Shown here: positions 26,196 through 34,040 of the stretch, one piece after another
Position numbering within the stretch: position 1 is the stretch's first letter
Layout of the letters: each line of letters opens with the position of its first letter
From: Alphaproteobacteria bacterium
GTDB lineage: Bacteria; Pseudomonadota; Alphaproteobacteria; Micropepsales; Micropepsaceae
Length of the DNA: 64,000 bases
Direction of reading: 5' to 3'
Assembly: GCA_016783965.1 (NCBI GenBank)
Contig: JADHVO010000012.1
Location: 1-64,000, forward strand
Translations under genes and position numbers: made by a program
The notes under the pieces: model-generated
Seen by the model: only the letters and a program-made list of their open reading frames with translations
Database searches by the model: none
Told to the model about the DNA's origin: nothing

Positions 26196-27132
26196 TATAG
26201 TGGTCCTCATTCCGAGCAGTGACGGGAGCGTTGGAGGCGGTGGCAGGCGGAGCCGGACGGTGATCGTCATCGGCGCCCGCGAGCGGGTCCGAACCGGCGG
26301 CGCAGGAGCCGTTGGTGTGGTAGAGGCGGCTGGTCATCTCCAGCACCGCGCGTTCGATGGTCGAACGGACCGCGAGTTGGATCGGCTCGAGGGCGCTTTC
26401 ACCGACCGAGGCGTCGAAGAAGTTCGCGCCGAGGAAGTCGAACACGCCGGCCGAGATCTGACGGCCAATGATCTGCTTCTGGTAGGAGATCACATCGACG
26501 ACCTGAAGCGTCTTGGTGTCCACCAGGCGAAGATCGAGGCCCACATTCATCACGTACATGGAAAGACCGATCTGGCCCTTCACGCCGTTGGTCGCCGTGC
26601 CGCCGCCGTCACCATTGGCGCCTTCGGAGCGGATGTTGAAATTCAGCTCGGTGATGCCGCCGACGAGGTAGTAATCGGAGCCCGGGATCGAGCCGGCCAT
26701 GATCTGGCGATAGTCCGGGCCGCCGGACTGATCGGCGCCGATCAGGCGGTTGTTGGCGTATTTCAATTCCATCTCGGCGACCGAGGTGTCGAAGCGCTCG
26801 ACCAGCTGGACGCCGGCCTTGGAGAGAGCGCTCATCGCCATCAGGGCGGCGCCCTGGGTGATCTTGCGGCCAGAGTTGTCGCTCTCGCTCTTGCCCGTGT
26901 AGTCCGCGATCTGGCCGACTGCGATCCGGATCGGATGCTGACCGGTGTAGCCGGCCATGCAGCGCAGGGCAGCGGAGTAGGGCGTCTCGTTGGAAATCAC
27001 CGGCGAGCCGCCGATCGGCGCCGTGTAGCGGCCGATGCTGTCGGGGGATGGGCTGATGCAACCTTCGAGAGCGAACGCCACGGCCAGGAGGGCCAAAGGC
27101 TTCAGCAGGTGTTTTCTTCCGCGGCGTGTCAT
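26116..27132 (-). CDS. hfaB: Holdfast anchor protein HfaB, CsgG-like outer-membrane lipoprotein
   Basis: A 338-residue protein of the CsgG/HfaB family, which forms an outer-membrane secretion pore. The N terminus is a lipoprotein signal with the lipobox LEGC (Cys at about residue 25), followed by IRIAVGQIADYTGKSESDNSGRKITQGAALM, the typical CsgG core, VQLVERFDTSVAEMELKY and DYYLVGGITELNFNIRSEG. The C-terminal 60 residues are polar and low in complexity. In Caulobacter, HfaB exports and stabilises HfaA and HfaD at the cell pole. It lies 35 bases behind hfaA. Confidence 0.88.
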   Translation of the reverse strand: MTRRGRKHLLKPLALLAVAFALEGCISPSPDSIGRYTAPIGGSPVISNETPYSAALRCMAGYTGQHPIRIAVGQIADYTGKSESDNSGRKITQGAALMAMSALSKAGVQLVERFDTSVAEMELKYANNRLIGADQSGGPDYRQIMAGSIPGSDYYLVGGITELNFNIRSEGANGDGGGTATNGVKGQIGLSMYVMNVGLDLRLVDTKTLQVVDVISYQKQIIGRQISAGVFDFLGANFFDASVGESALEPIQLAVRSTIERAVLEMTSRLYHTNGSCAAGSDPLAGADDDHRPAPPATASNAPVTARNEDHYNADTSRNDPYRFYNSSDPNAGLRGSE

Positions 27133-27167
27133 GGGATGGGGCTTCCCTTGGCTTTCTTCGTTTGGAC

Positions 27168-27587
27168 TCAGTGACCGTTGACGGTCGTTATGGCTGTCTG
27201 GTTTCCGCTGTTGGTCTGCGTTGCGTTGACGACGACCGTGTTGTTGTTTCCGACGGTCACGACGTTCAGCGAATTGCCGATTGCCGTTGCGCCACCGAAA
27301 GCCGTACCTGCACCGCTTGTGCCAACGCCGGCATGTGCCGTCGCGAGACTTTGCGCGCCGGTGGTCACGCCGAAATTCGCCGATGTGATCTGGCCGTTGA
27401 CCGCGGTGAGGTTGCCATTGGCGTCGCGCAGCGACGGATTGATGGCCTGGTTTTCCTGGCCGGCCTGCATGCCAAACGGCGCGTTGTAGGAGCTGGCATT
27501 GGAGTAGTCCTGGGCGTCCGCAGAACCCGCGAACGCGACACCAGCGACAAGCGCGGCGGTGAGGGCGATGGTGTTATGCTTGGCCAT
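27168..27587 (-). CDS. hfaA: Holdfast anchor protein HfaA, curlin-like
   Basis: A 139-residue secreted protein: signal peptide MAKHNTIALTAALVAGVAFA, then a mature part rich in Asn, Gly, Thr and Gln, ending with GNNNTVVVNATQTNSGNQTAI, a curlin-like amyloid repeat. HfaA is the curlin-like surface subunit that with HfaB and HfaD holds the holdfast. Start at ATG 27587, preceded by GGAAG; an upstream ATG at 27632 would add a non-signal extension. First gene of the three-gene unit. I found no TTAA-N7-TTAA CtrA box upstream, although the operon is cell-cycle regulated in Caulobacter. Confidence 0.83.
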   Translation of the reverse strand: MAKHNTIALTAALVAGVAFAGSADAQDYSNASSYNAPFGMQAGQENQAINPSLRDANGNLTAVNGQITSANFGVTTGAQSLATAHAGVGTSGAGTAFGGATAIGNSLNVVTVGNNNTVVVNATQTNSGNQTAITTVNGH

Positions 27588-27737
27588 GGTGTCTTCCGGT
27601 GCTCGAAGATGTCTTGCACCCGAAGTGAGCAACCCCCATGCCAGCGAATGCTAGCTTCTTTGGCTGTTGCGGCGCGGTTCGTGTTCCAATCCGGTACGGC
27701 CCTGCGCTAATTTGGGCCGTCCACGAAGGAGAATGCC

Positions 27738-28340
27738 TTGGCCACGCTGGAATTCTTCTTCGACTGTTCTTCGCCCTGGACCTATCTGGCCTTCACCCGC
27801 GTGCAGGCCGTGCTCGGGCGCACCGGCGCCAATATCGTCTGGAAGCCGATCCTCGTGGGTGGTGTGTTCAATGCCGTGAATCAGGACGTCTACGAGCGCC
27901 GCGCCAATCCCGACGCTCGCAAGGGCCGCTATAGCGCCAAGGATCTCCAGGACTGGGCCAGGTTGACGGGCCTCAGGATAAAGATGCCGCCGTCGATCTT
28001 TCCGGTACGGGCCACGCTTGCGATGCGCAGCGCGCTGGCGGCGCAGGATGAAGGAAAGTTGATCGAGTTCTCGAAAGCCTGCTTCGAGGCCTATTGGTCC
28101 CACGATCGCGACATCGCCGCGCCGCAGGTCATCAAGGATGTCTGCGGAGCAGCAGACCTGAACGGCGATCATATTCTGGAGAAGGCGCAAACCAATCCGA
28201 TCAAGGATCGCCTGCGCGCCAATACTGACGAAGTCATCGCTCGCGGCGGCTTCGGTTCCCCGACAATGTTCGTTAACGGCGACGACATGTATTTCGGCAA
28301 CGACCGCATGGAACTGGTCGAAGCTGCCCTGACGCGCTGA
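27738..28340 (+). CDS. 2-hydroxychromene-2-carboxylate isomerase-like protein (DsbA-fold, GST kappa type)
   Basis: A 200-residue thioredoxin-fold protein: LEFFFDCSSPWTYLAF at the N terminus holds the active-site Ser (SSPWTY) in place of a CxxC pair, and the C-terminal GGFGSPTMFVNGDDMYFGNDRM is the cis-Pro segment. The family includes HCCA isomerase of naphthalene breakdown and glutathione transferase kappa; most members are of unknown role. Start: TTG at 27738, because AAGGAG at 27726-27731 is correctly spaced, and the ATG at 27733 is out of frame. It is divergent from hfaA. Confidence 0.86.
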   Translation: MATLEFFFDCSSPWTYLAFTRVQAVLGRTGANIVWKPILVGGVFNAVNQDVYERRANPDARKGRYSAKDLQDWARLTGLRIKMPPSIFPVRATLAMRSALAAQDEGKLIEFSKACFEAYWSHDRDIAAPQVIKDVCGAADLNGDHILEKAQTNPIKDRLRANTDEVIARGGFGSPTMFVNGDDMYFGNDRMELVEAALTR

Positions 28341-28370
28341 ACGTCACCCACAATAGTTGGATACAATAGA

Positions 28371-29060
28371 ATGGGCCTGCAGGAAGACCATTCGGTGCGC
28401 CAGCCAGCCCTGCGCGCACCGGCCGTTGTCATTGGACTGATCGCGCTGCTGGCCATCCTGCACGCTGCGCGCGTCTGGGCACCCGCACCCTGGCCGGATC
28501 AGATTGCGAGTGACTATGCGTTGACGCCGCTTGCCTATCTTCCCGGCGGCGATTGGTTTCATCGTCTCGTTCCACCCTTCAGCCACATGCTGCTGCACGG
28601 CAGCTGGACTCACCTTGTGATCAATTGCGTCTGGCTTCTGGCGTTTGGGCCTGCCGTCGCGCGCCGGTTTGGTAACATCGCCTTCGTACTCTTTTTTGTG
28701 TTGTGCGGGCTCGCTGGAGCCTTTCTCTTTGTCGCGATGGAGTGGGGCGTTGCAGTGGGCGCGGTTGGGGCGTCGGGGGCGATCTCCGGACTTATGGGTG
28801 CGGCGATCCGGATGATGGATATCCGCAATCCGTATTTGAATCCGCTGGATATGCCCCTCCAGCCGCTGTTCTCACGCCAGGTTCTGATGTTCAGCGTTGC
28901 TTTCCTTCTCCTCAACCTGCTGTCTGGAGCGTTCGGGTTCCTCTTCGTCGGACCGGGCACGGAAATCGCCTGGCAAGCCCATGTCGGCGGGTATCTCGCC
29001 GGGGTTCTGTTGGCTGGCCCATTCGACCGCACTCTTGGAACTATCCACCGGTTCACTTGA
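28371..29060 (+). CDS. Rhomboid family intramembrane serine protease
   Basis: A 229-residue, six- to seven-helix membrane protein. The catalytic pair is Ser135 in VGASGAISGLMGAA and His204 in WQAHVGGYLAGV; HMLLHGSWTHLVINCVWL supplies the HxxxN motif for the oxyanion hole. It cleaves transmembrane helices of unknown substrates. It follows the isomerase gene by 30 bases and precedes the DUF4389 gene on the same strand. The rhomboid-holdfast proximity is noted but no functional link is established. Confidence 0.93.
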   Translation: MGLQEDHSVRQPALRAPAVVIGLIALLAILHAARVWAPAPWPDQIASDYALTPLAYLPGGDWFHRLVPPFSHMLLHGSWTHLVINCVWLLAFGPAVARRFGNIAFVLFFVLCGLAGAFLFVAMEWGVAVGAVGASGAISGLMGAAIRMMDIRNPYLNPLDMPLQPLFSRQVLMFSVAFLLLNLLSGAFGFLFVGPGTEIAWQAHVGGYLAGVLLAGPFDRTLGTIHRFT

Positions 29061-29116
29061 ATGCGAGCGTATCGTGCCTACTTAACTTTGCGAACCGAGC
29101 CCAGCGGAGATGGATC

Positions 29117-29440
29117 ATGTCCGACCCGGCAAGCCCCACCGCCGGTATGCCGCCTCCGGGACAGACACCGCCGGTCGCACTGCCACATCACCCGCCTTTC
29201 CCGGTTGCGCGTGTGCTGTATGCATTCGGTTTTGGAGTCGTCGCCTGGTTTGTCCTGCACATCCTGTTCTTCCTTGCTGTGGTCCAGGTCGCGCTGATTG
29301 CGATCAACGGGCACCCGAACGATGAGCTCAAGCGCTTCTGCGCTTCGATGATCCAGTACGAGGGCGAATTGTTCGCCTACGTCACATTCGCCAGCGACGC
29401 GCAGCCCTTCCCGCTTGGCCCGTTTCCGAACCGCTCATAG
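29117..29440 (+). CDS. DUF4389 domain membrane protein
   Basis: A 107-residue protein with a Pro-rich N terminus (PPPGQTPPVALPHHPPFP), one long hydrophobic stretch (LYAFGFGVVAWFVLHILFFLAVVQVALIAI) and the DUF4389 ending: NGHPNDELKRFCASMIQYEGELFAYVTF, then QPFPLGPFP. The domain's function is unknown. Start at ATG 29117, with GGAG nearby; the frame is open far upstream inside the rhomboid gene, which has different frame usage. It follows the rhomboid gene by 56 bases. Confidence 0.83.
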   Translation: MSDPASPTAGMPPPGQTPPVALPHHPPFPVARVLYAFGFGVVAWFVLHILFFLAVVQVALIAINGHPNDELKRFCASMIQYEGELFAYVTFASDAQPFPLGPFPNRS

Positions 29441-29460
29441 CGCTCAATCACCGATCTGAG

Positions 29461-29484
29461 TTCATTCATCGTTGAGTGAATGAA
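29461..29484. promoter_or_regulatory. Inverted repeat TTCATTCA / TGAATGAA upstream of the TonB-dependent receptor
   Basis: Perfect 8-bp arms (29461-29468 and 29477-29484) separated by 8 bases, in the 277-bp gap before the receptor gene. The low GC, lack of a T-run and symmetry favour a protein-binding operator over a terminator. I recognise nothing else in this gap. Confidence 0.4.
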
Positions 29485-29717
29485 TGTGTGCGCTTGCGAA
29501 GTTAATGGAGCGCGCTGTCTGTGACATTATGGGTACAAAGCCGTTGATTTTTCACGGCGTAACTCAGTGCTTCACGACAATGTTCTTGCTCGTCTGAAAC
29601 GCTTGCTCATATCGTTCCAACGTCAACTGCGTCGGTCTGGGTCCACTTGGGAAGCGAGTGGGGCGCGTTGGCATAATGGCTCGCATTGATCGCGGAGCCA
29701 CAACGGGGAGTTCAAAA

Positions 29718-32700
29718 ATGCCTGCACTGCGTTCAGTCGGGGCCACTCGGTCCGCTACGTTCATCTCTGCGCTTCTGGTATCCACGGCGTTTACGGCACC
29801 TGCCTTTGCGCAGATCGAAACGGTGGTCGTCACCGCCGAACGCAAAGCGGAAGACATCCAAACCGTACCGATCGCCGTCACCGCGCTGACGGGAACAGAC
29901 CTCAAGGCGAAGCAGGTCTATAGCTTCCGCGATCTGCAATTCCACGTTCCCTCCGTCACCTACACGAAGTCCAACTTCGGCGGCGCCCAGTTCCAGATCC
30001 GCGGCATCACCACCCAATTCGGCCTCGGCGCGGCGATCGCGCAGAACGAAAACGACATCTATCTCGAAGCGCCTCAGTTGGTAACGGGCCAATACTTCGA
30101 TGTGGATCGCGTCGAAGTGGCCCGCGGCCCGCAGTCGACCTCGTACGGCCGTGCGGCCACCGGCGGTGCGGTGAACATCATCACCACCAAGCCGAATCTC
30201 GATGACTTCCAGGCGCGTGCGTCGTTCGACTACGGCTCGTACAACACGATGAAGCCGGAGGTGATGGTCAACATCCCGTTGATCGACGGCGAGCTCGGTG
30301 TGCGCTTCGCCGCGCTGGGCGTGTTCCACGACGGTTACGAGAAGAACTTCTACAGCGGCCCGGCCATCTATCCGGGTAACCTAGACAAGCGCATCAATGG
30401 GCAGGGCACCGCGTCGGGCCGCTTCTCGGTCCGCTGGCAGCCCAGTTCGGACACCACGATCGATCTCGTCGCCGAAGGCGGTTACGAGAACGACAACCGC
30501 GTGCGCGGCGACAAGCAGCTCTGCCACCGCGACCCCTCGGGCGTGATCGGCTGCCTGCCCGACGCGCTCGGCACCCAGCCTCTCAACGTTCTCTCGACCT
30601 TGGGCGCCACTCTCGGCTCGAAGCAGGGTATTACGGCGCTGCTCAACCTGAGCTTCACCTTCCCGTATGCTGTGGCGCAGACGTTGGGCAACACGCTTGG
30701 TCTGTTCAACCTTGCTGGTAACGGCGGTCCTGGTGATCCGGGCAGCGCGATAACGGCTGCGACGATCCGCGGATTCTCGATAACCCCGAATCCGTTCACA
30801 ACGACGATCGCCCCTGGCGTCTACAGCGTTAATCCCGCCTTGGTGAATGGTGTTGGGTCGGGCGCCGGCGGCACCGTACATCCGGATCTGCTCTCGGCGG
30901 ATACCGCATACTCGCCGAAGTACAAGACCTCCAACCAGACGTACATGCTGAATTGGTCGCAGACGCTTACGAGCTGGCTTAAGGCGACGCTCGATGCAGG
31001 CTACGCAACCAGCTACCAGTTCACGCAGCAGAACTACAATGACGCTTCGCCCGAGAATATCTCCCCGCTGATTTCGGCCGGCGTGGCGGGCTTCCACACA
31101 TTGTTCGACGCGGGCGCCAACGTCTCGGGCGCGTATAACACATACTTCTCAGTGCCCGGCGCGTTGCCGATCTCGAATACCTACTACAATGGCAAGTTTG
31201 GGTCGTATGCGGGGTCGATCGATCCGGCGCATGGCATCTTGACGCGCAACTCCTATTTCTCAGCCTACGACGAGGATCAATTCTCGCAGCGGGAGTGGAC
31301 GGGCGAGTTGCGTTTCCAGACGGCCTTCGACGGTCGGTTCCAAATGTCGGGCGGCTTGTTCTGGATGTCATATGACAGCCGTAACCAGTACTGGGTTGCA
31401 GCAAACGGCCTCGACTGGGAGTCGATGGTGATCGGCGCTTCGTTTGGCACCTTCATTGCGCCTCTGCCCCCACCGATCGGTCTGGGCACATCTGGCCTGC
31501 CGCTGATGCTCGCGTCGACGAGCTATGACGGCGAATATCGCCGCGGCGCGGTGCAATCGCGTTCGGCATTCCTTGAGGGGACCTACGATCTCATTCCAGA
31601 TACCCTCAAGCTGATCGCCGGTGCGCGCTTTAACGACGATAGATCGAGTGCCCAGGTGACGCCGGTTGCCGTCGGCGGCCTCCTGCTCGCCAACGGTTTC
31701 GCGCCGGTCGGCACGCCGAGTTGCACGGCCAATGGCGGTATCGCTGCGCCGGGCTGCATCGGCTTCCCGGGAACGTTTCGTCTGCCTACCGGCATCACCG
31801 GCAAGCTGAACAACACGACCGACAAGTGGACCGGCCGTTTGAGCTTGAACTGGACGCCAAAACTCAGCTGGACGGATCAGACCTTTGTCTACGCAACCTT
31901 GTCGCGCGGCGAGCTCGCGGGCGGCGTGAACAAGGCGCAGGGGACCGCGGCACTGGTGGTGCCGACGACCTACCAGCCAGCGACTGTCGATGCGGTCGAA
32001 GTGGGCGCCAAGAACACGCTCCTTGATGGCACGCTGCAGGCCAACCTGACGGCCTGGTACTACAACTATGAGAACTACCAGGTCGGCATCATCTCCAACC
32101 GCGCGGCGCTCACCCTGAACGTTCCGGCCCATCTCTACGGCCTGGAAGGTGAGTTTGTGTGGCAGCCGGATGAAGACCTGGCCTTCAACGCAACGCTGAG
32201 CCTCACGCGTTCGCAGGCCGGCAATGCCTACTTCACCGACCAGCGCAATCCGACCAACAACGTGCCGAACTCGATCCTGATCAAGGATATGACCAACGGT
32301 TCGCTGTGCGTGATCCAGCCGATCACCGCCGCTGCCGCGGGCCATACCCCCGGCGAGTCAAACGCCGCGTTCCACGTCAACAACTTCTACCTGCCGAACG
32401 GCGGTAACGCTGCCATCGATGCGCCGTACGGCATTCCGCTGGTCAACTACGGCATCTGCAATGCCGCGCTCCAGCCGCTTCTCAATGCGTTTGGCTTCGG
32501 CTACACGCAGGAGACCAACCCGCGGACCGGTGCGCCGATCGCGGGCGTCTTCAACGGCACCGGCTTCGCGCGGAACATCCACGGCAACAAGCTGCCGCAG
32601 GTGCCAAACGCGCAGGTCGGTGTGGGCGGCCAGTACACCTACCACTGGGACGACTACACGATCGTGCCGCGCGTCGACTACTACTGGCAGTCGAGCATGC

Positions 32701-32939
32701 AGGCCCGCATCATGAACGACCCGGGTTCGGACTACATCGGCGCCTGGGACACAATGAATGCCCAGATCCAGCTTAATGCGCCGGACAGCAAGTGGTACGC
32801 CAAGGTGTTTGTGACGAACGTCTTCGACAAGCACAACCCGACCGGCGTCTACCTGACGGACCCGACCTCGGCGCTGTTCACCAACGTGTTCGCGGAGGAC
32901 CCGCGCGTGGTGGGCGTCTCGATCGGCGCGACCTGGTAA
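29718..32939 (+). CDS. TonB-dependent outer-membrane receptor
   Basis: A 1073-residue outer-membrane transporter powered by the TonB-ExbB-ExbD complex. It has a signal peptide (ATFISALLVSTAFTAPAFA), then a TonB-box-like IETVVVTAERKAEDIQTVPIAV, the plug (FRDLQFHVPSVTYT, QIRGITTQFG, VEVARGPQSTSYGRAATGGAVNI, residues about 50-170) and a long barrel ending GVSIGATW with the terminal aromatic. Length exceeds typical siderophore receptors and is like the large receptors of oligotrophic Alphaproteobacteria. Start at ATG 29718 (GGGGAG 7 bases upstream); an earlier ATG at 29658 lacks support. Substrate unknown. Possible partner machinery is encoded at 54637. Confidence 0.93.
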   Translation: MPALRSVGATRSATFISALLVSTAFTAPAFAQIETVVVTAERKAEDIQTVPIAVTALTGTDLKAKQVYSFRDLQFHVPSVTYTKSNFGGAQFQIRGITTQFGLGAAIAQNENDIYLEAPQLVTGQYFDVDRVEVARGPQSTSYGRAATGGAVNIITTKPNLDDFQARASFDYGSYNTMKPEVMVNIPLIDGELGVRFAALGVFHDGYEKNFYSGPAIYPGNLDKRINGQGTASGRFSVRWQPSSDTTIDLVAEGGYENDNRVRGDKQLCHRDPSGVIGCLPDALGTQPLNVLSTLGATLGSKQGITALLNLSFTFPYAVAQTLGNTLGLFNLAGNGGPGDPGSAITAATIRGFSITPNPFTTTIAPGVYSVNPALVNGVGSGAGGTVHPDLLSADTAYSPKYKTSNQTYMLNWSQTLTSWLKATLDAGYATSYQFTQQNYNDASPENISPLISAGVAGFHTLFDAGANVSGAYNTYFSVPGALPISNTYYNGKFGSYAGSIDPAHGILTRNSYFSAYDEDQFSQREWTGELRFQTAFDGRFQMSGGLFWMSYDSRNQYWVAANGLDWESMVIGASFGTFIAPLPPPIGLGTSGLPLMLASTSYDGEYRRGAVQSRSAFLEGTYDLIPDTLKLIAGARFNDDRSSAQVTPVAVGGLLLANGFAPVGTPSCTANGGIAAPGCIGFPGTFRLPTGITGKLNNTTDKWTGRLSLNWTPKLSWTDQTFVYATLSRGELAGGVNKAQGTAALVVPTTYQPATVDAVEVGAKNTLLDGTLQANLTAWYYNYENYQVGIISNRAALTLNVPAHLYGLEGEFVWQPDEDLAFNATLSLTRSQAGNAYFTDQRNPTNNVPNSILIKDMTNGSLCVIQPITAAAAGHTPGESNAAFHVNNFYLPNGGNAAIDAPYGIPLVNYGICNAALQPLLNAFGFGYTQETNPRTGAPIAGVFNGTGFARNIHGNKLPQVPNAQVGVGGQYTYHWDDYTIVPRVDYYWQSSMQARIMNDPGSDYIGAWDTMNAQIQLNAPDSKWYAKVFVTNVFDKHNPTGVYLTDPTSALFTNVFAEDPRVVGVSIGATW

Positions 32940-32957
32940 ACCGAAGCCGCAGACCAA

Positions 32958-32992
32958 CGAAAAAGGGCGCCGGAAACGGCGCCCTTTTTTGT
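32958..32992 (+). terminator. Intrinsic terminator of the TonB-dependent receptor gene
   Basis: AAAAAGGGCGCCG, loop GAAA, CGGCGCCCTTTTTT: a near-perfect hairpin with a T-run, 18 bases after the stop codon. Confidence 0.9.
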
Positions 32993-33089
32993 TGCGCCGA
33001 CCAGCGCCGTTGTCGCTGCCGCCCTGGGCGCGTTCCGCCCCGGACCGCGATGGTCTAGCGTTGCCGCCCGTCCGGTAGGAGGAATGGCC

Positions 33090-34037
33090 ATGGAAAAGCG
33101 CAAGCTCGGCAAGTCCGGCATCGAAGTCTCCGTCATCGGTCTCGGCTGCAATAATTTCGGCGCCATGAAGGTGGACGCTTCGCGGCGTGTGATCGACGCC
33201 GCGATCGCCCACGGCATCACCCTGTTCGACACGGCCGATGTCTATGGCAACCGAGGCGGCTCCGAGGAGCAGCTCGGCGAGGTTTTGGGCCTGCGCCGCA
33301 AGGATATCGTTCTTGCCACCAAGTTCGCCATGCCGATGGACGACAGCGGCACCAAATCCGGCGCTTCCGCGGCCTACATCAAGGAAGCCTGCGAGGCGTC
33401 CCTCAGGCGTCTCAAGACCGACTGGATCGATCTCTACCAGCTGCACCGACCCGATCCGAAGACGCCGATCGAGGAGACGCTGCGCGCGCTCGACGACCTG
33501 GTGAAGCAGGGCAAGGTGCGCGCCATCGGCTGCTCGAACATGCCGTCGGACCAGCTTGCCGCCGCGCATGACATTTCGCGCCGGACAAACCTTGCGCATT
33601 ATGTGACGGCGCAGGATCAGTACAGCCTGCTCGTGCGCGGCATCGAGACCGCACTGGTTCCCGAAGTCGAGAGGGAAGGCATGGGCGTACTTCCCTACTT
33701 CCCGCTCGCCAGCGGTCTTCTCAGCGGCAAGTACGAACAGGGCAAGGATATCCCCGCAGGTACGCGCTTCGCACGGATGGGCCGCTTCGGCGATGCTTAC
33801 ATGACGGCAGAGAATTGGACCATCGTGGGCAAGCTTACCGACTTCGCGAAGTCGAAGGGCCACACCATCCTCGATCTCGCCTTTGCATGGCTGCTCGCCC
33901 ATCCCTGGCTGCCCAGCGTCATCGCCGGCGCCACCCGGCCGGAACAAGTCGAACAGAACGCAAGAGCGGCAAGCTGGAAGCTCACGCCCGCGGACGTCGC
34001 CGAGGTGAACGGCATCACGGCGAAGGCGCCGGCCTGA
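33090..34037 (+). CDS. Aldo/keto reductase
   Basis: A 315-residue NADPH-type TIM-barrel oxidoreductase. The catalytic tetrad region is seen: FDTADVYGNRGGSEEQLGE (Asp, Tyr), VLATKFAMPM (Lys), and DLYQLHRPDPKTPIEETL (His). AIGCSNMPSDQL and the C-terminal VIAGATRPEQVEQNA (cofactor phosphate binding) complete it. Start: the AGGAGG at 33078-33083 touches the ATG at 33084 but is 6 bases from the in-frame ATG at 33090, so the latter is preferred. Substrate unknown. It converges with the RND pump operon. Confidence 0.92.
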   Translation: MEKRKLGKSGIEVSVIGLGCNNFGAMKVDASRRVIDAAIAHGITLFDTADVYGNRGGSEEQLGEVLGLRRKDIVLATKFAMPMDDSGTKSGASAAYIKEACEASLRRLKTDWIDLYQLHRPDPKTPIEETLRALDDLVKQGKVRAIGCSNMPSDQLAAAHDISRRTNLAHYVTAQDQYSLLVRGIETALVPEVEREGMGVLPYFPLASGLLSGKYEQGKDIPAGTRFARMGRFGDAYMTAENWTIVGKLTDFAKSKGHTILDLAFAWLLAHPWLPSVIAGATRPEQVEQNARAASWKLTPADVAEVNGITAKAPA

Positions 34038-34040
34038 CCG

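Noticed and set aside
32358..33947. Long minus-strand frame over the TonB receptor end and aldo/keto reductase
   Set aside because: Antisense to two clear genes and a terminator; no recognisable domain.
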